From Druceiella hillmani (Eukaryota; Arthropoda; Insecta; Lepidoptera; Hepialidae): 64,000 bases of DNA. The notes below the pieces were generated by a model, which saw only the letters and a list, made by a program, of their open reading frames with translations, was not told where the DNA came from and ran no database searches. A program made the translations under genes and the position numbers. Numbering within the stretch: position 1 is the stretch's first letter; the number at the start of each line of letters is the position of its first letter. Location of the stretch: positions 124,001 through 188,000 of the forward strand of contig JAYKKI010000152.1 of assembly GCA_039881145.1 (NCBI GenBank). The letters are read 5' to 3'. Shown in pieces: positions 13,301 to 25,990 of the stretch.

Positions 13301-13400
13301 TTAGCTAGGAACTAACAAAAGGATACATAATGAGTAATTTAGTAACTAAATTCAGTAACTAAATTACTCATTATGTATCCTTTTGTTAGTTCCTAGCTAA
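13301..13400. repeat. 100-bp near-perfect palindrome
   Basis: A left arm of 43 bp beginning TTAGCTAGGAACTAACAAAA is repeated as its exact complement ending TTTTGTTAGTTCCTAGCTAA, with about 14 bp between. No related copy was noticed elsewhere in the window. It may be a foldback (MITE-type) insertion or a hairpin produced by template switching. Confidence 0.9.
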
Positions 13401-13755
13401 TTTTTAAAAATTCTACCTTAATCATTTAGGCAATAATTAAATGTTTAAAACTTATGAATATTGAGTATGTTTCACTAGCCACTCGCAATGCTCACGCTTC
13501 ATCATATCCATTCCACTAGCTTGTCAGTGTTGTAACTGTCACTCCAGGTGAAACGGATATTATGTACAATACATATTGTTAACCATGAGGAAAAAACAGA
13601 TATTTAACAAAATAAAGAGATTAATAAAATTAAAATTTGATGATTGCACATTTAGCGTCTTCTGATGTAACCTTCACTTCTTTTAGATATTTCTCAAAGC
13701 TGCATAAAGTGATTCTATGCGTCACCATGTTTAATCTTCAATGATAATATAAATT

Positions 13756-13954
13756 TACTTACGTAAAATTCATTAGTCAATGTGTCAGAGTCAAATTGAC
13801 AAATAAAGAGGAACCACGTGGAATCGTAAGTCCACATGGGCTTGAAGTGGACGTGAACAATGACGCCATCAATGACATATTGATCATGTTCGCAAATACC
13901 ACATTCGCCAAATGGAACGGTAAGTGTTTTCAGCATTGCGATCGCCTAGTGGAA
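13756..13954 (-). CDS. possible coding exon of an unidentified gene
   Basis: Minus strand. The frame from the ATG at 13936 reads MLKTLTVPFGECGICEHDQY, continues through FKPMWTYDSTWFLFICQF and ends TLTNEFY at a consensus donor GTAAGT (on the plus strand ACTTAC near 13762). A stop (TAG) lies just upstream of the ATG and itself could be the AG of an acceptor (CCACTAG before GCGATCGC). Codon choice is balanced and unlike the AT-rich neighbourhood, which argues for real coding sequence. A second frame (FEKYLKEVKVTSEDAKCA, ending in a stop near 13635) lies 80 bp downstream but does not join in phase by obvious sites. I do not recognise the protein. It could be an exon of a gene reading leftward, or a gene fragment. 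Confidence 0.4.
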
Positions 13955-13964
13955 CATTCTCATT

Positions 13965-14815
13965 GACTCAGTCACTACCTCCTTTGCAATATGTACACTC
14001 AAGCATTAGACATTAACGCAACCAACAGATAGCATATTATTTAAACTAATTGACTGATTTTCGAGAAAATTATAATTATATTTTAATCTGTCATAGTACA
14101 ACTATAAATTAATATATGTTTTAAATGATAATAAAATTCATAATTGGTGCATTGGAACTAGGAAAAAATGTCTTAACGCAACAGAAAATTGTTTTGAAAA
14201 TTAAATGAATTGTAAATCTTTCCCGTGAAAAATAAAATTTGAATTTTCAGTATAAGAACTATGATATGGATTTTCATGAAATTGCTATTCAAACTAATTC
14301 AATCATTGTTGAGAGTTGAATGGAAATATGTACTAAGTCGAATTAAGTCTTCAATGCTGTATGGAGGTTGTGACGTTAAAGCATTTTGTATATGGTATTG
14401 GTGATATTTAGTGTTTTATGTGGATATGAAGTATGAAGTTCAGTTTTTCCGGATATTTTGCTTTTTATAGCAAAGAAATATAAAGAAAAGGTTTTTAAGT
14501 CGAAGTACAATATATAAAATTCTAACAAAGCTTTTGTTTAAATTTTTCCATAAATCATTAAGTAGTTAGTCTAGAAGCTGCTATTTATGTTGTTAGCTTA
14601 CAAATAGCAACACTTATAACTTCAGTGGTCTTTGACGGCCAACATTATATGGTTCTTGATAAATCAATGGGTAATATTTTGTCAAGACTCACTGAAATGA
14701 AGGCATGTAATTATGTTGAAACAAATTTCAATAACAAAGGTTTCGTTATAGAAATTTGCTGCTAAAATTCAATAACGTTGGTTTTGTCATGTGCCGTTAA
14801 ATATAAAACTACACT
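13965..14815. other. intergenic DNA, nothing recognised
   Basis: AT-rich, no coding or repeat structure that I can support. Confidence 0.5.
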
Positions 14816-14823
14816 GTCGACTT

Positions 14824-15310
14824 AGTCAGAGTCTGATGATGATTTCTGGAGATGAATAATAGAACTCCTTAATGGATTGTAGTAAATTCAAAGTGATTCA
14901 AGAAATTTGCTTCTGGTAGTTGTTACTTTGCAAAATAACTAAACCATCAACCATGTCAGAATCTAATGATGCGTTTTGGAAGTGAACAATAGGACTCCTC
15001 ATCGGATGCTAATATATCAAATGAAATTCGAAATATTTACTACTGGTAGTTTTCATTTTACCAAATAACTGCACCATCGACCAGGTTAGGGTCTGATGAT
15101 GAGTTCTGAAGATGAATGATGCACTTCCATAACGGATAGTAGCAAATCAAATGTGATTAAATATATTTATTACTGGTTAATTATTACTTTGCAAAATCTG
15201 ATATTGGATTTCGGATATAGAGAATGAAATTCCTCAAGTGGTAATTGGTATTTTTCCAAATTCTGATATCGGATTTCGGATATGGAGAAAGGAACTCCCT
15301 CAACAACTAA
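14824..15310. repeat. 130-bp satellite array, forward orientation
   Basis: About three and a half diverged units marked by GTCTGATGATG...GGAGATGAATAATAGAACTCC...GGTAGTTGTTACTTTGCAAA. The marker recurs at about 14829, 14957 and 15088, a spacing near 130 bp. It is the reverse complement of the array at 16.56-17.11 kb. Confidence 0.8.
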
Positions 15311-15539
15311 CAGCTAATCACTAGCAATTACTACCATCACTTTGTTTCTGTGTGTTGTTGATAACCAACTTTAGACAAAGAGGAAATTATTTCTATATCA
15401 GCTTTTACCCGAGACTTTAATAAATATACCTAGGAATATCTTATATCCTAAGAAAGGAAATAATTTAATGTTTTTGTTTGAAAAAAATTGAAAATAATTT
15501 AATGTTGAAAATTTTTAAATAAAATATATTTTAAAAACT

Positions 15540-16085
15540 GACTGCCAAAAAGGTGTGTACTAAAAAATAAAAAATAATCAACTTGAAATAAATACCTACT
15601 TATTTGCAATAAATCACTAAGCTACTTATTTTTGAAGTCAGTGCCAGCACCATCAATCATTCAAATAAATTTTTAATTTAATTTTCAATGTCAATTTAAA
15701 ACCTTAATAACTATCGGTAGCGAATTTCTTAAATCGCATTTGATTTACTATCATCCGTTAAGGAGTTCCATTTCACATGAAAAAAGAATCATCAAAATCG
15801 GTTCACTCTGTGAAGAATTACTGGAAAACATACATAAAAAAAGATTCTAACGAATTGAGAATGTATTTCTTTTTTGGAAGTCGGTTAATTAAATAAAGTT
15901 TCTTAATAAACCGACTTCAAAAAAATACATATGAAAAGTAAAAAATAATTAACCCAAAATAGGTACCTACTTATCCACAATAAATAACTAAATTACTTAT
16001 TTTTGAAGTCGGTGCCAGCACTGTCGACCACCTGATACAAATTTATAATTTAATTTAATTTATAATGAAAATTTGTAACCTTAAT
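15540..16085. repeat. duplicated repeat with GAAGTCGGTGCCAGCA core
   Basis: Two similar segments (15545-15715 and 15935-16075) share CCTACTTAT..., ACTTATTTTTGAAGTC and GTGCCAGCAC. Between them at about 15878-15930 are inverted AAGTCGGTT and AACCGACTT motifs. Such GAAGTCGGTT sequences are characteristic of dispersed lepidopteran repeats. A partial 130-bp satellite unit lies at 15720-15790. Confidence 0.65.
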
Positions 16086-16559
16086 TTCTAATGCATTCAC
16101 AATACAAAATAGATTCATAAAGGGCATATTTTTAATATAAAATTTTACATTTGTTTTAATACTCTTTTGACACCGAATTCATAAATAAGTAACTTATTTA
16201 TTAAATGTGAATAAGCAGGTTTCTAATTTGAGTGAATTATTTTTTATGTACTTTTTTTTAAGTCGGTTTTTTAAACAATATTTTATTTCAGAATTTTTAG
16301 TGATTAGTAATATTAATTATTATACTATAACTAACATCCAATCATTTTCTTTCTTAGAATCGTTGTCTAAAATTGGTTATCAATAATACACAGTTACGTT
16401 CTCCATATACGAAATACAATATCAGGTTTTGCAAAGTAACACATACCACATGAGGAGTTCCAACCTCCATCATTTTCAAATCATTTAATATCAGAATTTG
16501 TAAAATAATAACTAAAGAAACAACTAACCAGTAACAAATAAATTGAATCACTAGATTTA

Positions 16560-17112
16560 TTCATTAAGGAGTTGCATTATTCATCTTTAGAACTCATCAT
16601 CAGACTCTGACCTGGTTGATGGTGCAGTTATTTTGCAAAATAAAAACTACCAGTAGCAAATATCTTGAATTACATTTGGTTTAATACCATCTTATAAGGA
16701 ATCCCATTTTTCATCTCCAGAACGCATCATCAGACTCTAATGGGGTCGATGGTATGGTTGTTTTAGAAAGTAACAACTACAATTAGCAAATATCTTGAAC
16801 CACGTTTAATTGAATACCATCCATTAAGGAGTTTCATTATTCATGTCCAGAACTCATCATCAGACCTGTACGGTGTAGTCATTTAATCAAAGTAACAACT
16901 ACTTGTAGCAAATATCTTTATTCACGGTTGATTTACTAGTATCCGTTAAGAAGTTCCATTATTCACATCCAGAACTCATCATCAGACCCTGGCGTGGTAA
17001 GTGATTTAGATATTTTGCAAATAACAACTACTCATAGCAAATATCTTGAATCATACTTGATTTATTGCTTGTCGTTAGGGAGTTCTATCGTTCGCATCCA
17101 AACCTCATCATT
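16560..17112. repeat. 130-bp satellite array, reverse orientation
   Basis: Five diverged units marked by AACTCATCATCAGAC, with marker starts at 16595, 16725, 16855, 16977 and (degenerate) 17105. Each unit also carries AGTAACAACTAC..AGCAAATATCTTGAA and CATCCATTAAGGAGTTCCAT. Confidence 0.85.
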
Positions 17113-17114
17113 AC

Positions 17115-17199
17115 ATAAACGGGTAAAAATTAGATAAATTTTTTTTAACTCTTTAATTGCATAAACGGGTAAAAATTAGATAAATTTTTTTTAACTCTA
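17115..17199. repeat. 46-bp tandem duplication
   Basis: ATAAACGGGTAAAAATTAGA followed by a T-rich run occurs at 17115 and again at 17161 with almost no divergence, so it is a recent event. Confidence 0.9.
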
Positions 17200-17784
17200 G
17201 AAAAATCTTATATGTTTGAAATTACATTTTTCATAAAGAGATATGAATATTTTATTTCCAATGTAAATAAGGAAATTTAAGAACAACACTTGTAGTAACT
17301 ACTAGCGTGCCAAGTGTGGACATTTTCTGAGCTTGGAGTTATCATAATAAATCCATTCTTGAAGTATTAAAACTATTCAAAATATGTTTTTTCACTAATA
17401 GCGGCCTCACCAAAAGTATTTGCAATTATTCAATGAGCCACAGGCGGAGATTCATTTGATGTCGTAGGCACATTCTTACGTATTCAAACAAAAAATTAAA
17501 ACTTCCCATAAATTACGAGAATTTGGCTTGTACACTGACATATTAAATCGAGAAAGACTTTATGATGCCGACACAAATTGATTAATATATCAATGAGCTT
17601 ATGTTGACAGATGCCTAAGTTGATATTATGACATCTGTGATCTATTTATTTCGACTACCACTAACCGCTACAGGAAAACAGCTAAAGCAATGTTGCCAAA
17701 GCACCTAATATTTGGGGATCGGGAGGCATTTTGAAAAAAAAAAAGCCAAGTTATGCACTGTCTAAATCCCATTAGACTGTACTT

Positions 17785-18015
17785 TTGAACATTACATATT
17801 TAATATATTGTGTCAATGTTGCAATAGGATTTCTTTCATTCTCTGTTTATATCAATTATTTCAATTATATAACCAACGTATTAATTACCTGGGCGGATTT
17901 CATTTATGTGGGCATATGTTTCATATTGTTCTGGGTGATATTTAAAAATGTCTTTGTGAACATAAATACCATGTACAAATTTGTTTCAGAAATGGACACA
18001 ACTAATAGGATTTGA
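17785..18015 (+). pseudogene. gustatory receptor exon-1 fragment
   Basis: An open frame without an ATG. It contains NITYLIYCVNVAIGFL, FIYVGICFILFWVIFKNVF and VNINTMYKFVSEMD. The arrangement (two helices, then a V.IN..Y.F loop) resembles residues 162-207 of the intact Gr at 9487 (YICFILEAINL...INVYKRLNIMNQYLED). No neighbouring Gr exons were found, so it is likely a leftover of the same tandem array. Assignment rests on pattern only. Confidence 0.4.
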
Positions 18016-19080
18016 AGTTAGAAATTATGTAACAAATAAACGCAAAATGCCTTAATCAGAATGGGATATTTGTTTCATAATAATACATGAAATGTATATA
18101 TTTATATAATAACCTTGTTTTGCTAAAAATTGAGTAAGGAAATGGATAATTATATTTTTTGTTTGATATCAGTAGTAATCCAACTGCTATTAGAAATGAT
18201 AGTCATAATTAGCTAGCCTGTATAATATTTTGAGTGAATTTTTCGATTTACTCGTGAGTGATAATTTACTTTTAATTTTATGAAACATTCTTGAATATTT
18301 TTTGCTCATTTGGCTTTGTTGTTTCGAGGGTATGTATAATGTGCTATGTTTTGTTTGTATTTTACATACATAAAATTGTTAATTACATTTTTTAGAGAAT
18401 ATTATGGCAAATACTATTAAGAAATAAAAACTTTCATATGTTTTCTTAAATAAATTGTCAACATTCTCATGAAAATTATATTATATTTTTACAATTTTAT
18501 ACGAAATTCAAGAACACATAAACGAATACATCACATTCTGTGCGTGTATTTACATATGTGTCTTTTATCTCACCAAAACTATGCCTTCCAAGTATTCGCA
18601 CAGTATTATTTAAATGAAAATGCAGTATTCTTATCAATCACATAAAAATTTAAAAGAAAATAGATCAGAGAGGTTTCAATATTAATAATAGCAAACGATA
18701 AATATACAATGAGTTTAAAATTTTAGTTTATTCGATTAATTAAAGAAAGACATCTTGGGAGAGTAACCTTATTTTAGTGACAAATTAACTTTACCCTTTT
18801 TGTTAGTGCCTTTTTGTATTAAAAGGTCTATGTGTTGTTGTATAAAGGCAGTTTTACATCTTATCTGTTCATTGATTCTCCAATCGTCTGTTACCCATCA
18901 ATTAACTATTTATTAATAATAATGTAATCCTTTCCTTTAAGTATAAATTATAACAGTAGTCATGTTGAGCATAGTGCAAATGAAATTTAAACAGTTTATA
19001 AAGATGAATAAACATCAATACTGTTTGATAATTGTGATATTCATTTCTGAAAACGAAATCGAATGAAGTTTTATGAAATC
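18016..19080. other. intergenic DNA, nothing recognised
   Basis: AT-rich sequence with no supported feature. Confidence 0.5.
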
Positions 19081-19365
19081 GAAAGTCTACAGTCTCAGGG
19101 AAATCCTAATTCCGCATGCAAAGTCAGCACTGGCCGTTACAGGAGCTGCTGCCGTTTATATGGACAATAATTCTCCAGCCCATCAAACTTGGCAAAGTCA
19201 ATGCTTACCTGACTAAGGTTTAGACTGACCAGCACAAAGTTCCAACCAAAATCCTATTGAAGATCTGTGAGACATTCTAAAACGAGATGTTAGAGCTATA
19301 CAACCAGTCCCGTGGAACATCTGAGAGCTTAAAAGAGTTATTCCATCTAAATGGGGGGTATTTAT
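19081..19365 (+). pseudogene. Tc1-like transposase, C-terminal catalytic part
   Basis: The frame reads REILIPHAKSAL, then MDNNSPAHQTWQSQC, CLPD and, after stops, NQNPIEDL.DILKRDVRAIQ and SKWG. These correspond to the Tc1 catalytic core: the second Asp in Q/MDN..PH/H and the last acidic residue in PDLNPIExLWD. Nonsense codons at the positions of the conserved Trp (NPIEDL-stop-DILK) and after CLPD show a dead copy. The N-terminal paired-type DNA-binding domain and terminal repeats were not found. Confidence 0.75.
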
Positions 19366-19489
19366 AAAGAAATCATTAAAAACATTTATTTCGGCAAAAG
19401 GAAGTCACAATCGTTGCTAATTTCTTTTTTCTTTTTAACCGATTTAATGCCATTGTTCATCATATTTACTTAAAAATGCCAAAGAAATC

Positions 19490-19620
19490 TTTTGTTTTTG
19501 AGCGACTTCCCTTACTGCGCGCTAAATAGCAACTGATTTCGCGAGCGCCAACGCGCTCGTGGCAAATTTAGTTAGTGAGCGCACGAGTGCAATCGTGCTC
19601 GTCGGCACTCAAACGGTTAA
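19490..19620. repeat. GC-richer dispersed-repeat remnant
   Basis: A GC-rich patch with internal near-repeats (GAGCGCCAACGCGCTCGT, GAGCGCACGAGTGCAATCGT) ending CTCAAACGGTTAA. It resembles a terminal region of a DNA transposon, but the family is not identified. Confidence 0.4.
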
Positions 19621-22600
19621 CTGTCACCTCTTTCAATTTTATTCAAAACACAAATTTTCGTGCCGTAAAACTTTTACAGATAAATAATGTGACACACTCT
19701 CATCGTCCAGTACATGAGATACGATTTCTAACAGATTAACTTCATGCAATGATAACCATGAAAAAAAAAGCTTTTGTAACATTGTAAAATTTCCGAAAAT
19801 GTTTTTTTATCTTTGTTTTCTTGCTGTCTTATTTTTGTGTTAGTCTTTAGAGGCCAAAGATTGATTGTAACTTCAGTAAAACAGCAATGCATCCAAGAAA
19901 CTATATATTTGGTAAGATATTTTGAAAGTAAACACAATAAGAAGTGTCATACAAAATGAAAGTGGCCATGGCTGTTAGAGCTAAAAATTAATTAGTTTAT
20001 TACCTGATTTACCTGATCCAGATGCGATGAGAGAATTTCAGTATATTTTATCGCTTTCATTTATATTTACTATTATTTCACATTTTTATTCAATTAAAAT
20101 AGTTTTTTATATTTTTAATCTAATGACTTTTAATATAGATTAATAAGTTTTAACATTCCACATTAGACAATCTATGCAGGCCTCACCTTTAGATCAAACG
20201 AAATGTTCAAACAAATTTATAACAACTCAGTAAAAAATATCGAGCATTTGAATTTATCATGTATCGAGTCAATATTTTTTTATATGTACTTGTAATGTAA
20301 GAACAAATGACACGTCCAAATACTTGGGTGGGAATATATGATGATTGTTCATGAATGAAGGAAGATTCAGCAAATTACCAAATGATCAAGTGAAGTCTAT
20401 TGAAATAGGTGATTAATAGAGATCCAGAGTGACCGTTTCAATATTTAAAATGAAACTAAGTTATACTCACAGAGACACCGCTATTTATATTAAATTCAAA
20501 ACTTCTAGAATCTTCAGTGATTATGTGCACTTATCTCATGTGAGTAAAAATAATTTGTTTTTCATACATAAACATACATGTTTTCATACTAATAAGTATA
20601 CATACATGTTTTTTATACATGTATGTATACTTATTATATACAGGTAAGTAATAAATATACATACACATAAATGTTCATATCGAAATGTTTCTAGTAAGTA
20701 AAAAAGGATGTACATAAAGTAATCAAGTTTAATGCTTTATTTTAAAGATTCTCATAGGTTCTTTAAACTTTATTTCAGTACACGTGAATTAATCGATTTA
20801 AACATTTGTATTGGTACCGAATGTGTCAAGCATCAAAACATTCACCAAAGTGATTGAAAAATTACAACGTAATGAGTGATGTTTATTAGATAGATGATGA
20901 AACTTTATTCAAAGTTTCTATACAAATATAGTAAAAATGCACTGTCTGTAGTGTTCCATTTCATACTGCTGGCATTTTTTAATTTTCAAATTTAAAATGG
21001 GCTGAGAATAAGGAAATCCAATTTTTCATTTAATTAAATATTTAAAATAATGTATAAAAAAATATATATTAAAATAACGGGCGAGATATAAACATTTCTG
21101 TAGCATTATATGTACTATGGTCTGATTAAGGGTTCTAATGTCAGTATACCCTCACATTTTTCTAGTCCCACTTAGTGAGATGTATGCAGGATCTTATGGA
21201 AATTGCGAGATTAGGAAACAGCATAAAAAACTGTTAAGTCATTAGGAACTAAACATTAAAAGAATTGGAAACTTACCACCAGAACCTCAAAAATACCTAC
21301 CTCAAAAATATTTTTACGTAATAAACCTTTTCAATGTATGTAAACACGATATGGAATACAGAATATCTTTTGTAAATGTTAGAAATGTATAATGTGCCCA
21401 TTGTGAAGTTGTGATCGATACTGTAAATGTGGATGACTCCTCAGCTCCCTGATACTTTAACATTATAAAATGTAATCAATGAGGATTTGTGATTGCTAAC
21501 ATTGACAAAGCAGACAAAGAATCTAAGATGACAGATCCTTTCTTATTGAGTTCTACTTATATCTAATAATGTAAACACTTTCTCTAAAATATTTCAAATT
21601 TAGAAACTCATTTATTTTCCACTGAACATTTTATAAACAATTTGGATTGACTAAAAAATAATCCTTAATGAATTACACTGTTCCACTCAGAGCAGTCTGA
21701 AAAATGTCTACTCTGGTAAGTGAAAGTGACGTACCACAATAAAATATAGTTTTAATGCATTTTAGTGACAGTGAAGGAGTCTAACTTTTGTTCATTTTCA
21801 GAGATAAATATAAAAACAATTAACTTATAAATATAAATAATTAAATATAAAAAAAATTAAAACATTCAGCACATTTGCCACTTTTCATTAATTTAGTAAA
21901 AATATTTACATACTTTTTATCACAAAATTACCTTCATTCCTGAAGTACCATTCTTCTATGACAGAAATAATTGTTTTTCTTCTAGCCAGTAACATCAAAA
22001 ATATAGCTGAAAGCTGTATAATGTAAATTAAAATATTTCAATGAAATAGAGCAAGTAAAATACAGAGGTACATAAATGTTACCGCAGTAGTCTGTTTCGT
22101 GTTTAAATAATGTTCTCAAAAGTAACAAAAATTTGTAAAAAAATACCAACATTATCTGCAATAAGTTATTATTTTATTATAAATTAGTACATTACATTTC
22201 ATAAACATCACAAATTTTAAGCAAACACACAGTGGAACCAATTTATAATTATTCACAAAGTGTTGGCTATAAATAGCTGCAGCGGTTTTTTGTATAAAAA
22301 CATCCTAACTTTGTTTTTGGATAGTAAGCAAATTTGTATCTATGTCTTCTCAGATATCAGTTTTCCAAACATATTATTCTGAACGTCATAAAAGTTTTTT
22401 ATATTAAAATTAATGTCTTCTTTTTTCATATTATTTCAATAGATACCATATACCATGAAAACAACGTTTAATTTGTCTTTAAAGTTAATATTTAAATTTT
22501 TCACAGTTTTAAGTTTCAGTGAACATTATACAAATGATTCTTAATGAAGTACTAAAATTTCCTTCATTATGCAACTTATATTATTCTGTCTAATTAACTT

Positions 22601-23300
22601 TGAAAGAAAAGGTTTAATTTTAGTACTCAAGACAAACTCTAGTTTAAAATCTTACAAACATCTGAAATTTTCAATAAATATTCACTATTCCCTCTCTTTC
22701 CAACTTAAGTCTTCCTGAAATGAAGAATTTTGCTTTTCTCAATTGAATATGAACAACATTTTTTTATTAAAATGTTTCCTTTTCAAAAGAAGTAATTGTT
22801 CGTTGACATGTTCTATTTGTTTCATTATTTCTGAGAGCAAACTATTAAATGAGAAATTGTCACCATCATCGTATCAAAAACAAGAGTATTTTAAATTTTT
22901 CATGCATATTGATGAATTTAAAAATAATACTCGGTTCTGTAGAATGAATCAATGTAAACATGACGAATATCAAAAACCAAGTTATAAACACTCTTTTTTG
23001 AAGAAATTATTATACAGGATGCAATTCAAAAGATTCCTGAGTTTTAGCATGTTTTCATTATTCAATAATTTATTGCTGTCTATAAAAAACTTTAAAGTTA
23101 TTACCTCGAAATAGTTGATGTAATTTAAAAAAAGAAACAATTTAATTTGAAAGTCCAAACCAATGACAATCTAGAATTTTTCATATTCTTTAAACCCATA
23201 GTTGGTAAATTAATGGGTTTTCCCCCTCTTGAGCACATTGCAGGTCATTTGGAAACATAATATTTCAAAAACGGGACTTAAAAATGTAAAATTGTAAAAG
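19621..23300. other. intergenic DNA with a short hairpin
   Basis: No gene recognised. At 20590-20637 TAATAAGTATACATACATG and its exact complement form a 19-bp hairpin. The open frame at 22743-23114 (123 codons) has no recognisable domain and is probably chance. Confidence 0.45.
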
Positions 23301-23309
23301 AAACCTTAA

Positions 23310-23712
23310 TTAAAAGACCCATCCAATTAAAAGACCCACAACCTTAATTAAAAGAACCAACCAAATCTTAATTAAAAGATTCAATGGAGAAGTGCAAAAA
23401 CATTTTATAGGGAGGTTCGGAAAATTTTTTTTTCAATATTTTGCGATGTGTTAATTGAAATCTCCAGATGAAGTATATCCTTACCTGAAAATTTCATTTA
23501 CATAGGCCTAAAATTGTTGAAACTGCATGGGTGTGGCAGACAAGGATGGAGAGCACCAAAATATTCACACATAATGACATTTAATGATTACATCTTGACA
23601 TAAGCGAACGATAGTAAACTATGTGTGTCACACTCCATCGATTACGCTATGAGAAAATGCCTATGTGTGTGTCACACTGTCTGTCATTGCGATTACGCCA
23701 TAAGAAAATGCC
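23310..23712. repeat. short local direct repeats
   Basis: CCTTAATTAAAAGACCCA-type units recur four times at 23314-23390. At 23617-23712 a segment with TATGTGTGTCACACT and GATTACGC(T/C)AT(G/A)AGAAAATGCC occurs twice. Confidence 0.65.
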
Positions 23713-24009
23713 AAATAAACATATTAGTATCTCACTCTATACAGAAATGTTGCGTGGAGAGGCCACCTAATAGTCAGATTTTTTAATGCTGATATTTATA
23801 ATGTATTGAAAAGGTTTGAAAAGTGTATTATTGGTGATATTTTTCCTTTGTAATAATCTTATCCCTTTAATATTAATAAACAATTCATTTTCAAATGTGT
23901 AGATAATATTACAGATACTTGTATCATTTAGATGTGTGTGCAGGAAAGTAGCACCATTTAGAAATATAGGGTAAATTGTCTTAGCACAGTTTTAATTTTA
24001 GTAAGTTAT

Positions 24010-24500
24010 TAATATTTATTAATTTTCACATTTGGTAATTTAATAAATTCTTACAAAACATATATTATATTTTGAAAAGTTATTTTGATAGTATTCTAAA
24101 CTGGAATTCAAAAATTATATTATTGAAATTCAATCTGACTACCAACATGATTCCCTTTACCTATAGCTATAATATTACAATGTACATTAAAATTAGTTTG
24201 CACTGGATGGTTCAATTTACCTATTAGCCAGAATGTTAAAATGTGCATTCAATTAGTTTGGCTAGATAGTATAAGCCAGTGACTGCTTTAATTCAGGAAA
24301 TTATCAATACATATTTATCCTTCATATTTGGTAATGTAACAAATACCTGCAAAAACATATTATATTCTGACAATTGAATTTGAGTACAAATGATGACAGA
24401 AGCTACATTAAGTAAAAATTCTGTTATTAAAATGCAAGGTATGGTTAATTTTTCCCATAACTAAAAACGTGCATTAAATTAGTTTGGACTAAATAATAAA
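24010..24500. repeat. imperfect direct repeat, about 300-bp period
   Basis: CACATTTGGTAATTTAATAAAT (24027) and CATATTTGGTAATGTAACAAAT (24327) are each followed by ACATAT(TATA)TTATATTxTGA. The motif TGCATTxAATTAGTTTGG recurs at about 24190, 24245 and 24475. Confidence 0.6.
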
Positions 24501-24979
24501 AACCATTCTTTCATAGGGTTTCATTATGAAAATCCTATTTCATTGGTTTCATTTCATTGAATATTTGTTTTACCAATCTCTTACCAAATTGTATACTTAA
24601 AGACCCTTATTAACAAAGCTTGACAACATAAATACGACTTTAACAATTAGTAAAAAATTCCTGCCATTTTTATGTAAGATCAAAAATTTAAACATAAATA
24701 TTTTATAGCTTTTAAATCTTTTAAACAATGTTACACTGCCTTTTGTAGAAAGGGAGTGTAGCACGTTGTTAACAACAAAATTATGACTATGATTTCTCAT
24801 TGAAAATTTAAGGGTTTTTTGTGAAATGTAAAAAATATAAAAAACACAATATAAGCAGAAAAATTTATGAAAGTAAAAATATTACGAAAAGTATATAAAT
24901 AAGGTATATATAAAATTAAAATGAAATAAGACAAAATAAAATAAAAAAAGTAATAATCTAAAAATGTATTTCATTTATT

Positions 24980-25990
24980 TTTCAATTTCCTCTCTGCAAC
25001 TTCAAGACTCTTTGTTGTCTCTGCTCCACTTCATGCCTCATCCAGTTTCTTTTCAATTCTTCCGTCTGAAGCAACTAATGTTGGCTGAAAGTGAGCCAAA
25101 TATCTGAATACTGGCTGCTGGTGCGTATCCTGCATATTGGTACATTCGTTTCCATGTCCAACATGGTTTCCTGTATCTCAACCCTAGGCTGATCAACAGG
25201 AACATCTTTCATTCCCTTGGACGATGTTGGCAAAGTTTCTGCGGCTTCAGCAAAAACTTCACTTCTACTTGTCGATTGTTGCTCAGACAGATAAATTAAC
25301 TTCAAATAAATCAATCTAAAAACTTTCGGTATCCCGGTACTATATCAATCAGGTTCTAAAAAACATTATAAATAAAAGATTAATTATACACTTATTTGCC
25401 TCGATTATATTACACATGTTGTTTACCTCGATCAAATTGCTAGGTAGAATCGTTTTATGGGACTTCCACAATTAGCCATAGAGCTATTAAGATGTATAAT
25501 GTAACGTATAAGAGCTATAATGACGGGGTTAATTTGGATATCGCTGGTCGCGTTTCCTCCGCCAGTAACGGATGGCTACTGCCTTTCTCTTGCCAACTTT
25601 CTTCTCTGCTTGACTTTTATATTAAACCAAAATTGGCACAGTTGACTGCCTTTTGCCTAAAAAACAAGTAAAGTACACATTTCTTAGCACATTATTTAAA
25701 AAAAAAATTACATTCGTGGAAACAAATTAATTATGATTTCTATTTTCATTATAAACATGAACATTTTACTTTACTAACCCTGTTATTAATAATACCACTA
25801 GCATTATGTTTCTCGGCAATAGCATCCCAAGCTTTTTTTTTGTCTACACGTTTCCTACGTCGGTGTATTTATTTTCAATTACATCTTTGTAAGAGACCAA
25901 TATCTGCAATAATAGCCTTTTCTCTGTTTCCATATAGTTTCTTTTTCTTGTGTTCATTTTACTGCTCTTGTTAAACGTAATACTTTCAGC
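24980..25990 (-). pseudogene. zeste-type Myb/SANT-like DNA-binding protein, decayed
   Basis: Minus strand. The start near 25985 reads RNYMETEKRLLLQILVSYKD then VIENKYTDVGNV, and after a one-base shift DKKKAWDAIAEKHNASG and NNRVSK. That is the Myb/SANT-like domain shared by zeste-like regulators and many transposon accessory proteins. The usual following segment (KRRKLARE..., then TGGGN) is visible at about 25555-25640 after a break. The C-terminal half (25075-25314) has AEAAETLPTSSKGMKDVP and ends in a charged coiled coil (LKRNWMRHEVEQRQQRVLKL) near 24985-25070. Frameshifts and stops mark it as a pseudogene. Families of this protein are multicopy in insect genomes; transposon or gene origin cannot be decided here. 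Confidence 0.65.

Noticed and set aside
14824..17112. CRISPR-like array of regularly spaced repeats
   Set aside because: The 130-bp units are diverged throughout without short identical repeats and unique spacers, and this is animal DNA; it is a satellite-type repeat.
22743..23114. 123-codon plus-strand open frame
   Set aside because: No recognisable domain, AT-driven composition (Lys, Asn, Phe, Ser), no splice context; treated as chance.
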